A stretch of 64,000 bases of DNA from Agelaius tricolor (Eukaryota > Chordata > Aves > Passeriformes > Icteridae), in NCBI GenBank assembly GCA_023055355.1, contig JALJCS010000035.1, positions 682,001-746,000 on the forward strand. Direction: 5' to 3'. A program made the translations under genes and the position numbers. The notes beneath the pieces are model-generated. The model ran no database searches and was not told the origin of the DNA. It worked only from the letters and a program-made list of their open reading frames with translations. How positions within the stretch are numbered: position 1 is the first letter of the stretch; each line of letters opens with the position of its first letter. Shown here piece by piece: positions 14,534-26,320 of the stretch.

Positions 14534-15556
14534 TGAAGGCACTCGGGAGCGCAGGGCATGGGACGCTGAGGTACTCGGGAGCCCGCTGGTGACAACACCG
14601 AGGGACCTCCAGGTGCAAAACGGCGGGCACAGGGAGCCTGGGACCACCGGGCAGGGCACAGGAGTTTGGGGCAGGGGATAGCGAGAGCCGCGGGGCCGTG
14701 GGACGGGGACACCGGAGGCAGCCGGCGGAGCAGGACGGGGTTAACGGGGGACTCCGATGAGCAGAGCGAGGGGAAGCTCGGAAACGCGAGGCAGGAAAAA
14801 CCAAGGAGCTCAGGAGAGGGGATAAGGAGCGCTCAGGATTCCGGGAAAACGCCGTTCGTGTCCGGAGGAACGGGAAGGGGCCCTGGCTGGCCGGGCAGGG
14901 GCTCTCGTCCCGCACAGGTCCCGGCCGGGGGGCCCGCAGCGCACGGCCCGGGGATCCCGGAGCTCGCAGCAGCCCCGCTCCCCTCCCCGGGACACGGCTC
15001 GGAGCCGCCCCAAGCCCGAGAGGCTCCGCGTCCGGGCGGCACCGGCTCCGGCTCCGGGACGGGCTCTGGCCCTTTCCGGAGAGGGAAGGCGGCCGGGAGC
15101 AGGGCAGGGAAGCCGGGCAAAGCCCGCAGCTCCGGTCCCGGCATCCTCGGGATGTGCGGGCGGCCCTGGCAGGCGGCGGCGGGGACTTGAAGGAGCCCCA
15201 GGGCCAAACGAGAACCGGGCAGCAGCCGGTTCGTTCCATCTGGAGCGAGAAACGCGCGCCGTGCTGGCTGTCCCGGCCGGAACGGAGCGTCCCTGGCCTC
15301 TGCCGGGGTGGACAAGGGTTAAGGGCTCGGGCAGCTCTTGCCCGTGAGTCCCACACATCCCGCCGAACGTTCCCTCCGATCTTCCGCCCCCGCTTCCCAG
15401 CGGGATCCCCGCGCGCTGCGCTCCTCTCCTGGCGGTTCCGGGGGCCGGTGCTCAGCCGTGTGCCCGTGGGGACCCGGCCCCGGGCCGGGATGGCCCGGCC
15501 TGGGCTCCGCTGCCCGCGCCGGGACCCCCCGGCCCCGTGGAGCGCAGCCCCGGCCC

Positions 15557-15581
15557 CGCCGCCGCCGCCGCCGCCGCCGCC
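15557..15581. repeat. (CCG)n trinucleotide, about eight copies
   Basis: Perfect CCG run in the first 1.3 kb of the intron, inside the CpG domain. Confidence 0.95.
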
Positions 15582-15675
15582 TTGTTTACACGGAAAACAC
15601 GGCCCCGTCTTCCAAAATATTTGCAGCTCCGACTATAGGAAAAAACCCTCGCCGAGCGGCCGGGTTTGGCTGCCT

Positions 15676-15750
15676 TTTTTTTCTTTTTTTTTTTTTTTCC
15701 TTTTATTTTGTTTTCTTTCCCTTCTTTTCATTTTTTTATTTTTTTCCCCA
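15676..15750. repeat. T-rich polypyrimidine tract
   Basis: About 75 bp of T with scattered C and A, immediately followed by CCCCAAATCACAATCAGATG. It may be a degenerate retroposon tail on the - strand or simple slippage. No element was identified next to it. Confidence 0.8.
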
Positions 15751-16264
15751 AATCACAATCAGATGTGTGCCTTGCAGAGAGCGCAATTTCTTCGTCGGCG
15801 TCTTCACCAGGCAGGCACGGCCAGAGCCGCTTATCTGGCCGGGAGGGGGTCCGGTGGCACCGGGGCACCCGCGGTGGCGGCTCCGGGGGCCCGGCAGCCT
15901 CGGGGCGATGCTCGGATCCCGTCGGGACGGGGGAAGCGGCCGCGTCCCGATGCCCGAGGCTGCCGGGGTCAGCTCCGGGTTCGCTTTTCCGCCGTCCCGC
16001 TGGTTCCGCTGCCCGGCAGCGCTCGGGCTCGGAGCTCCGCGTTTCGCTTCCGTCCCAGCGCTGTCCCTGCCCAGCAGCGAGGCCGGGGGGCAGGAGGGGT
16101 CCGGCTCTCCCAGCCTCAGCCCCGCTCCCTGCCTGCAGAGTCGCCGCTATCAGCGATGCCGTAAATTTCGGGGCGGTCTCGGGGTGCTATCGGGCCCCCG
16201 GGCTCCTCTGCAGGATTCCCAAATTCTCCTGAAAACGCTTCTATTCAGTTATTGCGCTGGCGCC

Positions 16265-16660
16265 GTGCTCCTACCATCCTTCTCCCTTCCAATGTATTTC
16301 CAATAAAAGGGAAGCAAGTTCCCAGTTTCCAGTAAAATATGTCACTTTTATGCCAGGCTTTGCATTTCAGACCATGTGCGCTCCTAGCCGCGTCAGACTT
16401 CTGCAAACGAAAATCGCTCTGTTTTTTCCTTTTCCACCGGCTTTGCTGGGAAGTGAATGTTTTGCAAGGATGAAGCTACCGTAGAACAATTTTCCGCAGC
16501 CCAGTCCCGCCGCTCCTTCCCCGGGGCCGCACCTATCAGTCTGTAAACCCAGCCACGGCCAAACCCCCGCGCTGCCCTGCCAAGCCCGCACCGCCCGGAA
16601 TAATCCCCCAGATAAAGATCACAATAACCCCATTCAACTCCCACCCACTCGCTCCTGACC
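16265..16660. promoter_or_regulatory. Candidate intronic regulatory islet
   Basis: The first AT-balanced stretch downstream of the CpG domain. It has CCAATAAAAGGG, GTAAAATATGTCACTTTTATG, TTTGCATTTC and CAGATAAAGATCACAATAA. No coding or repeat signature. Enhancer role is inferred. Confidence 0.33.
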
Positions 16661-18350
16661 GTCGGCCCACCCTGGTTTCTGTCCCAAACCCCGAGAGAAA
16701 GTCAGGCCCCGGGGCGGGAGCTGCTGCCGGAGCCGCCGCTCGCCCGAGGCTCCTTCCAGAGAGCTCAGGGCACCAGAGCGGCCGTGCTGAGGGAAAGGGG
16801 CATCAGCCAAATCAGCCGAGTTCGCATCGAGGAGCGGTGGGAGAACTGGCTGCGGTTTTTTTTTTTTGGGTTGGTTTCTTTTTTTTATTGAATTTACTTT
16901 TTTCCTTTCTGGAAAATCGTTGGGAGTTTTATTTTTCTCTTTCTTTTAATCCAAAGAGAAAAATGATAGAATGTGTCTGCTTTGCTTAAAAATTTGGGAG
17001 TTTTCTTTGGTAAGCCCATTCCCCCTGCCAAAACTGAATCTTTGTTCCTATTCATGCTTATTTGGGGCTGAGAAAGAAATGCTCTGGAGTTTCTGACAGA
17101 AAGTCAAAATTTCCCATGGGAACGCTTTTTGCCAGCCAGATCGAATTTTTCTTTAGAGCTCCTTGCGAGACCCCAGCGCTGCACGTGGAGAGCCCAGGGC
17201 TTGTCCCCAGGGGCTGCTCTCCAGGGATCTGCTCCTGCAGAGCTTTCACAGCCTCAGCTTCCCGTCAGCTTTACCTGGCAAGTGTCTGCTCCACGTAGAG
17301 CTTGGCCTTGCAGTCCAGCTTTGGCCAGGCGCCCGCGAGGGCTCCAGGGAGGACCGGGCTTGGAGAGGAGCTCGGAGGTCTGTTCTCCATCCCGCCTCTC
17401 TCCAGCGCCGCTGGGCCGGCTCTCTGCTCAGGGCTGGTCCAGCCCAAGCCCCCTTCTCCAGCCCAGCCTGTCCTGATGCAGCTTCCAGCTCCCCCAGGAG
17501 AGGAATTGCAGCTGGGAAAGGTCTGAAGTGAAACGCGGTCAGAGCTCAGCTGCTGGTGAGCTCGTGTGGACACAGGAAAACGCAGGCAGGGTCTTTGATC
17601 AGATTTAACATCACTAAATTACACGTGCACCATTCCGCAGTTCCTCCAGAGCCGCGCTGTGGTTCAGAGTGCTGGGAATGAGCCGGAGCAGCCCCGTCCC
17701 TTCACTTTGCCCTTTGCCTCTGCCTGGATAAGGCACGGCTGGCCGGGCCCGGGCTGCATCGCGCTGCCGGGCGCTTGGAGAGCTGCAGGCTCCGCTCCAG
17801 CGCGGGCTCTGGAGCCTTTCCCCGGAGCCAGGGGATGCTCCCGGCCCCTGCAGGTGTTCCTGACGTCAGCCTGGCCGCAGGTGCCGGGCCCCGCTCGGCT
17901 TCGGCCCTCGGGAGCGCGGAACAAAGCCGGGAGCGAGCGCAGGGCGAGAAAGGAAACACATTGTGCTCCCAGATAGGGGATTTGGCACGGGCAGCGCGGG
18001 GCGCCTGGCGCTGGGCAGGCTCTGCCGCGCTGCCCAGCGTTCCCAGGCTGGGATGTGTCTCATGTCACAGCGATTTCCCAGCAAGTTCTTGTTCGGCGGA
18101 AAGGAAACTTCACCTCCGACAAGGAGCTGAGCAGGGGCTCTGAGAGGAGCGCCCACAAACGCTCCCAGGGAAAAACTCCCGGCCAGACCTGGGCCCTTGG
18201 CACCTCCGTGGTGGTCCGGGGAGGCATTTGCAGGGCAGTGCTCGCTAAAATAGCACACGGGGCCCCTCCACCCTCACCACAGCCAGGGAAACCAGATCCT
18301 CCCACACAGCCCTGCTCCCTCAGAGGCACGGGAGGGGTTCCATGCAGGCA
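16661..18350. other. Intronic sequence, no gene seen
   Basis: 16855-17160 is T-rich on the + strand, with poly-T runs and AAAATTTGGGAG. The remainder is GC-rich without recognised features. Confidence 0.5.
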
Positions 18351-18452
18351 GTTCCTGGTGTCCCTTTTAAAATTCAGGTTCTCCCTTTCCTTTACCCTGC
18401 ATTAATCACCTCCACATCAAAAGCTCTCCCAGCTCCCACCCTGTCTGTGACC
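18351..18452 (+). repeat. Unclassified dispersed repeat, copy 1
   Basis: Aligns over about 100 bp, roughly three quarters identical by eye, with 20452-20550. Both begin GTTCCTGGTGTC and both end CTGTCTGTGACC, in the same orientation, with TTTACCCTG/TCTACCCTG and ATCACC in the middle. Probably a relic of an old transposable element. I cannot name the family. Confidence 0.7.
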
Positions 18453-18815
18453 ATTTTCCCCAGGCACAGTGGGGTACTGGGGAGCCTCATGGGAGAGCTC
18501 CTTCCTGTTCTCCTTGGCCTCCAAGTGGAAGAAGAAGTGAAGCTGGTGGTGACTTTGGCTCTGTCCCACTGGCCAGGCCCTGCAGGAGTTGCTTGTGAGC
18601 CAGTGCCTGTCTGCAGAGTCCAGGCACCCCCGAGTGGGCAGAGCTGGGAGCCAGGGCCAGGCCTGGGCCACCAGGGGCTCCCAGTGGCTCCCAGTGGCTC
18701 CCAGGGGCCAGGAAAGGCCCACATCCAGCCAGGAAGGGCTGGGCTGGTGGGAGATGTCCTTTGTCTCTGCTCCTCTCCTGTGGTGGTTCAGGGCTTTGCC
18801 AATGGTTTATCCTGA

Positions 18816-18860
18816 GGGGGACAGAGGGACAGAGGGACAGAGGGACAGAGGGACAGAGGC
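18816..18860. repeat. 8-bp tandem repeat GGGACAGA
   Basis: Five near-perfect copies. Shares the GGACAG core with several larger arrays of this intron. Confidence 0.93.
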
Positions 18861-19166
18861 ACGGGCTGCAGCACTGGGGAGTGTGGGTGGCATTGGCAGA
18901 GCTGGCAGGGACCTGGTGACACAAGGGCACATCCACTGCTCCCTCAGCTCCCTGGTGGGATGGGAGACAGGCAGAGGAGCAAAGTGGCTTTGCAGATCCC
19001 TCTGGGAGGAGAAAAGGAGTCTGAGTGTCCCCGTGTCCACCCTGCTCATGGCTGCTCCAGAGGGATGGGGAAGGTGGCAAACACCCATCCCTTGTGCATG
19101 GAGAAACAGCCACACTCCCTGCCTGGGCACAGAGGCTCTGAGCAGGACCCCCAGGCTGCCCCTGCA

Positions 19167-19304
19167 GGATCCCCAGGGTGCCATAGAGGATCCCCAGGGT
19201 CCCACAGAGGATCCCCATGGTCCCACAGAGGATCCCCATGGTCCCACAGAGGATCCCCAGGGTCTCACAAAGGATCCCCAGGGTCCCACAGAGGATCCCC
19301 ACAG
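19167..19304. repeat. 21-bp minisatellite GGATCCCCAGGGTCCCACAG+A
   Basis: About 6.5 copies, each opening with GGATCC. Differences are mainly CCCCAGGG versus CCCCATGG. Confidence 0.95.
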
Positions 19305-20451
19305 TGTCACCTCCTTTGTCCACCCCAGGCAGGTGCTGGTGCCTGGGTCTGGCAGCACAGCTCAGCTTGGCCTGTGGCTGGATCCAGCCGGGATTCTCAG
19401 CTGGTTCTCAGGGTTCTCAGGGGCATTTTGGAGCTGCTCTGTGCTGGTGCTGCCCTTTACCTGCTGATGGTAACAGGAATGCCCATCATGTCTGATGTCC
19501 ACGTTTGCCTTGGGCCTCAATTTCCTCACGTAAAGGGAGCAAAGGGAGGCTCTGTGAAACCCTTTGGATTTGGGTTCAGAAGGACACCAAGCATTACTGC
19601 AGCAGCCTCGTGCCCAGGAAGCTGCAGCTGGGGCAGGTTCCCCAGCAGCTGGAGCAGACCCTGAGGGGGCTGCACTCCTCGTGGCTCCAGGTGCCATCCA
19701 TGGAGCCCCAGGCCCTTTCCAGCCCCGCCCGGGCAGCTCCCATGGATTGTGCTGCATGGGGAAGCACAGAGCAGGGGTGGCTGTATGGCTGAGCTGATGG
19801 GTGCTGTAGCCATAGAAATTCGGGCCCAGGAGCTGCTGAGGCTCCCATTGTAGCCTCCCAAGGGAGCCTCGCATGGGCAGAGCTTTCTCACAGGCTTTTA
19901 TTCTCAGGAAGCTTAAAGTTAAACTGATTTCCAACAGAAAGGTTTTTACACCAACAAACAAACAAACAAAAAAGCGCAGTTAAGGCTAAAACAAAACCAG
20001 GCTTGGCACTCCGGGTTGGACACTTGCCTTCCCTTGAGCTTGTCCACGGCTAATCTCTGCCCTCCTCTTTCTGGGCCAAATCTTGTCATCCTTATTCAGC
20101 CTCCGCTGTCCTCGCCTCGCAAAGCCCCTGTGCCTGCCCGGGGGGACGTGCTGCTCTCCAGGGATGGAGCAAAAAGCACCCGAGGGCTCTGGAATCGCCC
20201 CCGCCTGTAAAGGCACTCCCAGGATTCTGATTTCTGTCTGGGAGCACTCGGGAACACGAATTTCTGTCCATATTCTTAATTTATCTCCCCTTCACGCTCA
20301 GGGATGGGAGATGGATTCTTGTGGCCACGGAGGGTTGATGCCTTTTTGGCCCTTGGTCTGTCCTGCCTCCCTTTTGTGACACCCAGCTTCTTGGCAGTGG
20401 TTTTGGAGGCTCTTGTGCTTTTTATGGGACTGCAGCATTTCATTCCAGGGA

Positions 20452-20550
20452 GTTCCTGGTGTCTCTTACTAAATTTAGGTGATTCCTTTTCTCTACCCTG
20501 ATTGATCACCCACCTCAAGTGCCTTCACAGCTCCCATCCTGTCTGTGACC
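20452..20550 (+). repeat. Unclassified dispersed repeat, copy 2
   Basis: Partner of 18351-18452, 2.1 kb apart, same strand. Sequence past CTGTCTGTGACC (CTTCTGTGGCCGGGCTGTG) does not obviously match copy 1, so the shared block is short. Confidence 0.7.
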
Positions 20551-20967
20551 CTTCTGTGGCCGGGCTGTGCAAGCAGAGTTTTATTGAGGGTTTCCTGGAG
20601 GATTTCAGGGTGCTGTATCCACCTTTTCCTGGGTAGCTCTGGCCCGGCTGCCTGGAGCACAGGAGCCCAGGGCAGGGCTGTGTCCCCAGCACAGGGGGGT
20701 TCCCAGGATGATTTATCTGCAGCACGTTCCCGATGGCACCGAGCAGATCCATCAGAGAGAAGGGAGGGGTTCGCTGCAGGATCAGCGGCTGCAGAGGGCT
20801 CAGAGCCGGCGCTGGGCGCTGGCACAGCCGCATCTGCTCCGGCCCCGGGGCGCCTCCGGAGCCGCGGCTGCCGTTTGGCCTCTGCCGCTGCGAGCAGCAG
20901 GGAACGTTTGCTTTGCATGGCCCGAGCTCCCGCCCCGAGCATCCCTGCCAGATCCCCGCTGCTCCCG
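20551..20967. other. Intronic sequence, no gene seen
   Basis: GC-rich unique DNA between the dispersed repeat and the next array. No domain is visible in any frame. Confidence 0.5.
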
Positions 20968-21246
20968 CACGGAGCGGGCACGGCCCGGCTGGCACGGAGC
21001 GGGCACGGCCCGGCTGGCACGGAGCGGGCACGGAGCGGGCATGGCCCAGGCTGGCACGGAGCGGGCATGGCCCGGCTGGCATGGAGCGGGCACGGCCCGG
21101 CTGGCATGGAGCGGGCACGGAGCGGGCACGGAGCGGGCATGGCCCGGCTGGCATGGAGCGGGCACGGCCCGGCTGGCACGGAGCGGGCACGGAGCGGGCA
21201 CGGCCCGGGCTGGCATGGAGCGGGCATGGAGCGGGCACGGAGCGGG
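20968..21246. repeat. Compound minisatellite, CACGGAGCGGG (11 bp) and 25-bp units
   Basis: The 25-bp unit is CACGGAGCGGG plus CACGGCCCGGCTGG. Some units carry only the 11-bp part. CACGG alternates with CATGG, consistent with CpG decay. CpG-rich throughout. Confidence 0.94.
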
Positions 21247-21305
21247 CTGGCTCTGCTGCCAGGCGGGACAGGGAGAGGCGCCATGTCTGAGCAGGGAGCA
21301 GGGAT

Positions 21306-21700
21306 CAGGGACAGGGACAGGGAGGGGACAGGGACAGGGACAGGGACACGGACACGGACACGGACACGGACACGGACACGGACACGGACACGGACACGGA
21401 CACGGACCGGGACAAGGACACGGACACGGACAGGGAGGGGACAGGGACAGGGACAGGGAGGGGACAGGGAGGGGACAGGGAGGGGACAGGGACACGGACA
21501 CGGACACGGACACGGACACGGACACGGACCGGGACAAGGACACGGACACGGACAGGGAGGGGACAGGGACAGGGACAGGGAGGGGACAGGGAGGGGACAG
21601 GGAGGGGACAGGGACACGGACACGGACACGGACACGGACACGGACACTGAGGGGACAGGGACACGGACACGGACAGGGACACGGACACGGACACGGACAT

Positions 21701-21741
<41 letters not shown>

Positions 21742-21996
21742 TGGACAGGGACACGGACACGGACACGGACACGGACACGGACTGGGACAGGGAGGGGACA
21801 GGGACACGGACACGGACAGGGACACGGACACGGACACGGACAGGGACACGGACAGGGACAGGGAGGGGACAGGGAGGGGACAGGGACACGGACACGGACA
21901 CGGACACGGACACGGACACTGAGGGGACAGGGACACGGACACGGACACGGACACGGACACGGACACGGACACGGACACGGACACGGACACGGACAC
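21306..21996. repeat. (GGGACA)n / (CGGACA)n hexamer array, about 690 bp
   Basis: The array is built from hexamers GGGACA and CGGACA in homogeneous blocks, with interruptions such as GGGAGGGGACA. A block pattern of about 180 bp (CGGACA run, then AAGGACACGG, then GGGAGGGGACA group) appears near 21345-21490 and again near 21490-21640, so there is higher-order duplication. The + strand carries many (GGGNNN)4 runs able to form G-quadruplexes. Long open frames of Arg/Asp/Thr/Gly are array artefacts. Confidence 0.96.
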
Positions 21997-22190
21997 GCTG
22001 CATCCGCAGCCGGGGCAGCCCCAGCTCTGCCCGCCGCAGACTCATCCCCGCTGACCGCGCTCCAAAGAGTCCGCAGAGCTGGGCCGGGGCTGGCTGGAGT
22101 GACAGGCACGCTTTTAAAAAGATACCTGTGTAATGGATTGCGTTTATAAGGGGATTAGGATGCCCTGGGGACTGATAAGGAGACGGGGAG
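21997..22190. promoter_or_regulatory. Possible regulatory islet after the hexamer array
   Basis: 22095-22185 has TGACAGG (TALE-type), TTTTAAAAAGATACC, GTGTAATGGATTGCG, TTTATAAGGGGATTAGG and CTGATAAGG within 90 bp. Motif density only; weak evidence. Confidence 0.3.
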
Positions 22191-23805
22191 GCTTTTCCTG
22201 CTCTCAGCCAGGGCAGCACTGGGAGGGAGCTCTGGGAGGGAACGGAATGGAAACGCCGCTCCTGATCCACCCCAGGCAGCTGCAGAGGGACCGGCGGCAC
22301 GGAGGGGCTCAGCCTCACAAAGTGAGAGTTTGATTTGGGATCAGCAGAAACCAGGGGATCGGTGGTGGCGAGGGGAAAACCCTGTAACCTTTTGGGAGGT
22401 ACCAAAGAAACGTTCTGAGCCGGGAGAGCACGGGAATGGAGGAGACACTCAGCTCTGCTGGGAGATAGGTTTATGGAAGCGGTTTGTGCTGCTTTCAGTG
22501 CAGACTGGAGTTTAAAAACGGATGGAGGGATGTGGGCAGAGGGATTATTTTGTTCTGGGGCTCAGCTGGCACGGGGGGCGTTGACAGCACAAAGGGGGCA
22601 CAGAACAGGCACCTCCTGCACCACGGGGATGGCAGAGGGCAGAGCAAGCAGCAGGCAGGGAAGGAACCTGGGCTCGTGTCCCACACACAGCTCTGAGACC
22701 CTGGAAGAAATCTCCCTGGGCAGACGTTTCCACAGGCAGAGATTTTCCTTTCCAACCTTTGCAAAGTGTCTCGTGAATGATGGGAGGGTTGAAAATTGTG
22801 CCTGCATCCCCCAGCTGGACAGAGCGTTGGAGAGCAGGGAAGGAGCAAAGGTTTATTTCACTCTCTCCTGGAAGTGCAGAGGTTTCCTAATTGTTCCACA
22901 GAAAGGATGGAAGCGCCTCTGGCTCTGCCCAGCGCCTGTTGTCACCCAGGCTGTGGTTGCTGGTGGAGAGGGGTCCCCTCGGGCCGAGGCGGGACTTGGG
23001 GGCGCTGCACTGGCAATCACAGCCCCCAGGCCGAGTCCTCTTCCTCTGGGGATGGAGGGGCTGCTAATGGATGAGCCCAGCAGTCCTTGGCCCTCTTCTG
23101 CCAGAAATAACCAGCAAAGAGGATTGTGTGGGCAGGTGAGTGGAAATTCCAGCCCAGGCAGGGAGGAGCAACCTTGGAAACCTCTGCTTGAGGGTGAAAG
23201 CTTCTGCATCTCCCGTTTGGGGAGAGGATAGAGAGCCTGGGCCTGGACCCAGCACCCCAGATTTCCCCTGGGAAAGGGCAAAAACGCCATGAGGGGCAGG
23301 AGCGGGCAGTGCAATGGCACAGGCTGGGAGCAGCCCGGCTCTGTGGGGTTGTTTTACAGCAGATTTGTCCTTTTTGACGCGCTGGGGTGGGAAACTCTCT
23401 CTGCCAGCGAGAAATAGGCCCGGATTTGTCGATGGTGCCTCGTGGAGAGGGGACAGCGCTCCCAGTTTGTCATGGCACGGGGGAGGGAGGGAAGGAGGGA
23501 AGGAGGGAGCGTCCTCCCCGTGTCCCGGGTGGGAATTGGAGGCGGAGCACGGCACGAACGCTGCTGGCTCAGCCGGCCCCGGCTCCGGGCTCGCTGCCAC
23601 GTCCGTGCGGGCTCCGCGCACTCCCAGCCCCGCCAGGAGCAGCCCAGCTGCTCCCCGACCCCATCCCCGCGGCCGGTGCGCTCCGAGCTCGGGCCCGGCA
23701 CGGGAAGATGGATGAGGTGTCCGGGTCACCTTCCCTGCGGTATTTGGGGGCCATCCATCACCCAGAGCCCCGCCAGGCTGCGCGGGGTGATCCCTGCGAG
23801 CCGTG
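22191..23805. other. Intronic sequence, no gene seen
   Basis: Mixed GC-rich DNA, more CpG-rich near 23520-23720. No repeat family or protein domain recognised. Confidence 0.5.
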
Positions 23806-23885
23806 CTTGGCTTTGACCAAGGCAGCAATCTCCATTGGAATTATCATTAATTATCCAACAATTAACGCCCCTTAATGGCAGCTCT
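23806..23885. promoter_or_regulatory. Candidate homeodomain enhancer islet
   Basis: An 80-bp AT-rich islet with CTTTGACCAAGG, CCATTGG, ATTATCATTAATTATCC (ATTAATTA at 23846-23853), CAATTAAC and CTTAATGG. Five TAAT/ATTA cores lie within 45 bp against a GC-rich background. Confidence 0.42.
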
Positions 23886-25157
23886 GTGGGTATTTGGGGT
23901 GCAGGCTCAGGCAGTCAGAGCAGAGTGGGTGAGGAGAGAATGGACAGCAAGTCAGATAGGAAAAGGGGATTTTAACACTCACTGGGGACTGTCCCAGCCC
24001 TCGCTTTGCTCTCACAGCCCCAAAAGGACTTTCCTGCAGGGTCTAGAGTGTAATTCCTGCCTGCTCAGGAGATGCTCTGGGAAGAGCTGAGCTCTGCGTG
24101 CAGGGAGGGGAGGGAGGGGCAGTGCGGGCAGGTGAGACCCAAATCCCCCTGTCCGCAGCCTCCTCTCGGTGCAAAACCTTCCCGGGAGGGCTGGCCCGGC
24201 TCCTCCTGGCCGCTGGCCGCCCCTGCAGGGAGCGATGCCCGAGCAGGAGGAGCCCGGGGGCGCGGCAGAGGCTCCAGGGCGCTGGAAATGGAGCGGGCAG
24301 GAGGGAAGGTAAAGGACGGGAAAGGGGGAAAATGTCTGGGTGTAAAAATCAGGGTTGTGGCGCACGGGAGCCCCGAAGAGCGTCCTCGGGGTGGGTAAAG
24401 CCGCTCCCTCCTGGCGCTGCCTGTTGTTTTCCAGCCCCATCTGACAAACGGCGCAGAACCAGCCCCGCGTTCTGCCTTCCTCCATCGGCGCGGCCCGTCC
24501 CGAGCCGTGGCTGTTCGCTGCCTCACCCCCCCCTTCTGCGAGAGGGAGTCAGTTCTGGTTCATGTTGGAGATCGGAACGTGATTACCGAAAGCCTCGTGA
24601 AATTAAATCCCTTCTCTTCAAAGCGGCCGGGGAGGGAGGGAGGGGAGCGTCCCCCCGGCAGCGGCGGTGGCCGGGCGGACATTGAGAGCAGCCCGGTGGC
24701 CACAATCGGGCTCTGACAGAGGCACGGCAAATACAAACAGCAGCTTGTGTTTGCACACAAAGGCTCCGCGCCCCGCCGGCCCCGGCCCGGGCTCTGCACC
24801 CTCGGCTCTTGGGCAGAAAGTCCTGGGAGGCTTGGAGGGAGGGAAAGGCGGCTGAATATTCAGGGATGAATTGAAGTGTGCAAAGAGCCTTTGGGAAGCT
24901 CGCGGTGCAGCGCCTTGGATCAGCTGCCCGCCGGGGCTGGAACGCAACCGCTGCGCTTGAAAGGGCGACTTTCACGCTGAAGCAAAACGGGACAAAGGAA
25001 GATAAATGAAACGGGCTCCCGGCAGGGTTTGGTTTGTTTGTTTTTGTAACTCGGCTAATATTCCCGCATTGTTCAGCCCAGCGGCCCAGTGTCTGTCCTT
25101 CACACGCTGCTCGTAAATCGGGGCTGGGCGGGCGGCGCAGGCAGCGGGCGGTGCGGG
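23886..25157. other. Intronic sequence with minor AT-rich islets
   Basis: 24540-24615 (CGTGATTACCGAAAG, GAAATTAAATCCC) and 24840-24880 (TGAATATTCAGGGATGAATTG) are AT-richer and could be regulatory. The remainder is CpG-moderate with no gene seen. Confidence 0.42.
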
Positions 25158-25567
25158 AGGGACCAGCGGGACAGGGATGGGACCAACGGGACAGGAACGG
25201 GACCAACGGGACAGGGACAAGAACAGCGGGACAGGGATGGGGCCAACGGGACAGGAACGGGACCAACGGGACAGGGACAAGAACAGCGGGACAGGGATGG
25301 GGCCAACGGGACAGGAACGGGACCAAGGGGACAGGAACGGGACCAGCGGGACAGGAACGGGATCAGCGGGACAGGAACGGGAACAGCGGGACAGGGACAG
25401 GACCAGCGGGACAGAAACGGGAACAGCGGGACAGGAACGGGATCAGCGGGACAGAAACGGGACCAGCGGGACAGGGACAAGAACAGCGGGACAGGGACGG
25501 GACCAGCGGGACAGGAACGGGACCAGCGGGACAGGGACAAGAACAGCGGGACAGGAACGGGAACAGC

Positions 25568-25599
<32 letters not shown>

Positions 25600-25722
25600 A
25601 AAGGGACAGGGACGGGACCAGCGGGACAGGGACAAGAACAGCGGGACAGGGACGGGACCAGCGGGACAGGGATGGGACCAGCGGGACAGGAACGGGACCA
25701 GCGGGACAGGAACGGGAACAGC

Positions 25723-25772
<50 letters not shown>

Positions 25773-25895
25773 AAAGGGACAGGGACAGGACCAGCGGGAC
25801 AGGGACAGGACCAGCGGGACAGGGATGGGACGAGCGGGACAAGGACGGGGACAGCGGGACGAGAATGTGATCAGCAGGACAGGGATGGGACCAGC

Positions 25896-25931
<36 letters not shown>

Positions 25932-25935
25932 AGCG
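25158..25935. repeat. 20-bp minisatellite GGGACCAGCGGGACAGGAAC with GGGACA hexamer blocks
   Basis: About 780 bp. The unit alternates GACCAGCGGGACAGG with GACCAACGGGACAGG, and ends AAC or GAC/GAT. Pure (GGGACA)n runs appear at about 25570-25605, 25728-25780 and 25900-25930. The shared hexamer links this array with 21306-21996 about 3.2 kb upstream. G-quadruplex potential on the + strand. Confidence 0.95.
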
Positions 25936-26320
25936 GCTCCGGCCCCGGCCCTGGTGACCGGGGATCGGCCCCTGCGGCTCTTGCGGTGCCGGAGTTGGGA
26001 GCCCGCGGTCGCACCGCGCTGAGCCGGGCAGGGCTGAGCCCGAGCGGGGCTGCTCAGCCCTGGGCACTCCCAGCTGTTCCTGCCATCAGCCAGGGCTGGG
26101 TTTGGGCACAGCTCAACACCCAGGAGAGCTGTGTCAGGGGGGGCTGTGCACCAGCAGAGCTCTGCTGTCAGTTCATTCCTCAGCTGAGCTGGGCATGTCC
26201 TGGTGATTTTTCACTGAGCTGGCAGCAAATCTGCCGGGATTTTCCAAGTGGGGACACCCCAGGAAAACCGTGGGGCACTCCAGGCAAACGGTGGTTACCA
26301 GCACTGATGTGTTAGCCCTC
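25936..26320. other. Intronic spacer, no gene seen
   Basis: Unique GC-rich sequence between two arrays; nothing recognised. Confidence 0.5.

Noticed and set aside
20493..22405. Large Arg/Asp/Gly/Thr and Pro/Cys/Val frames on both strands
   Set aside because: Explained by hexamer satellite translation.
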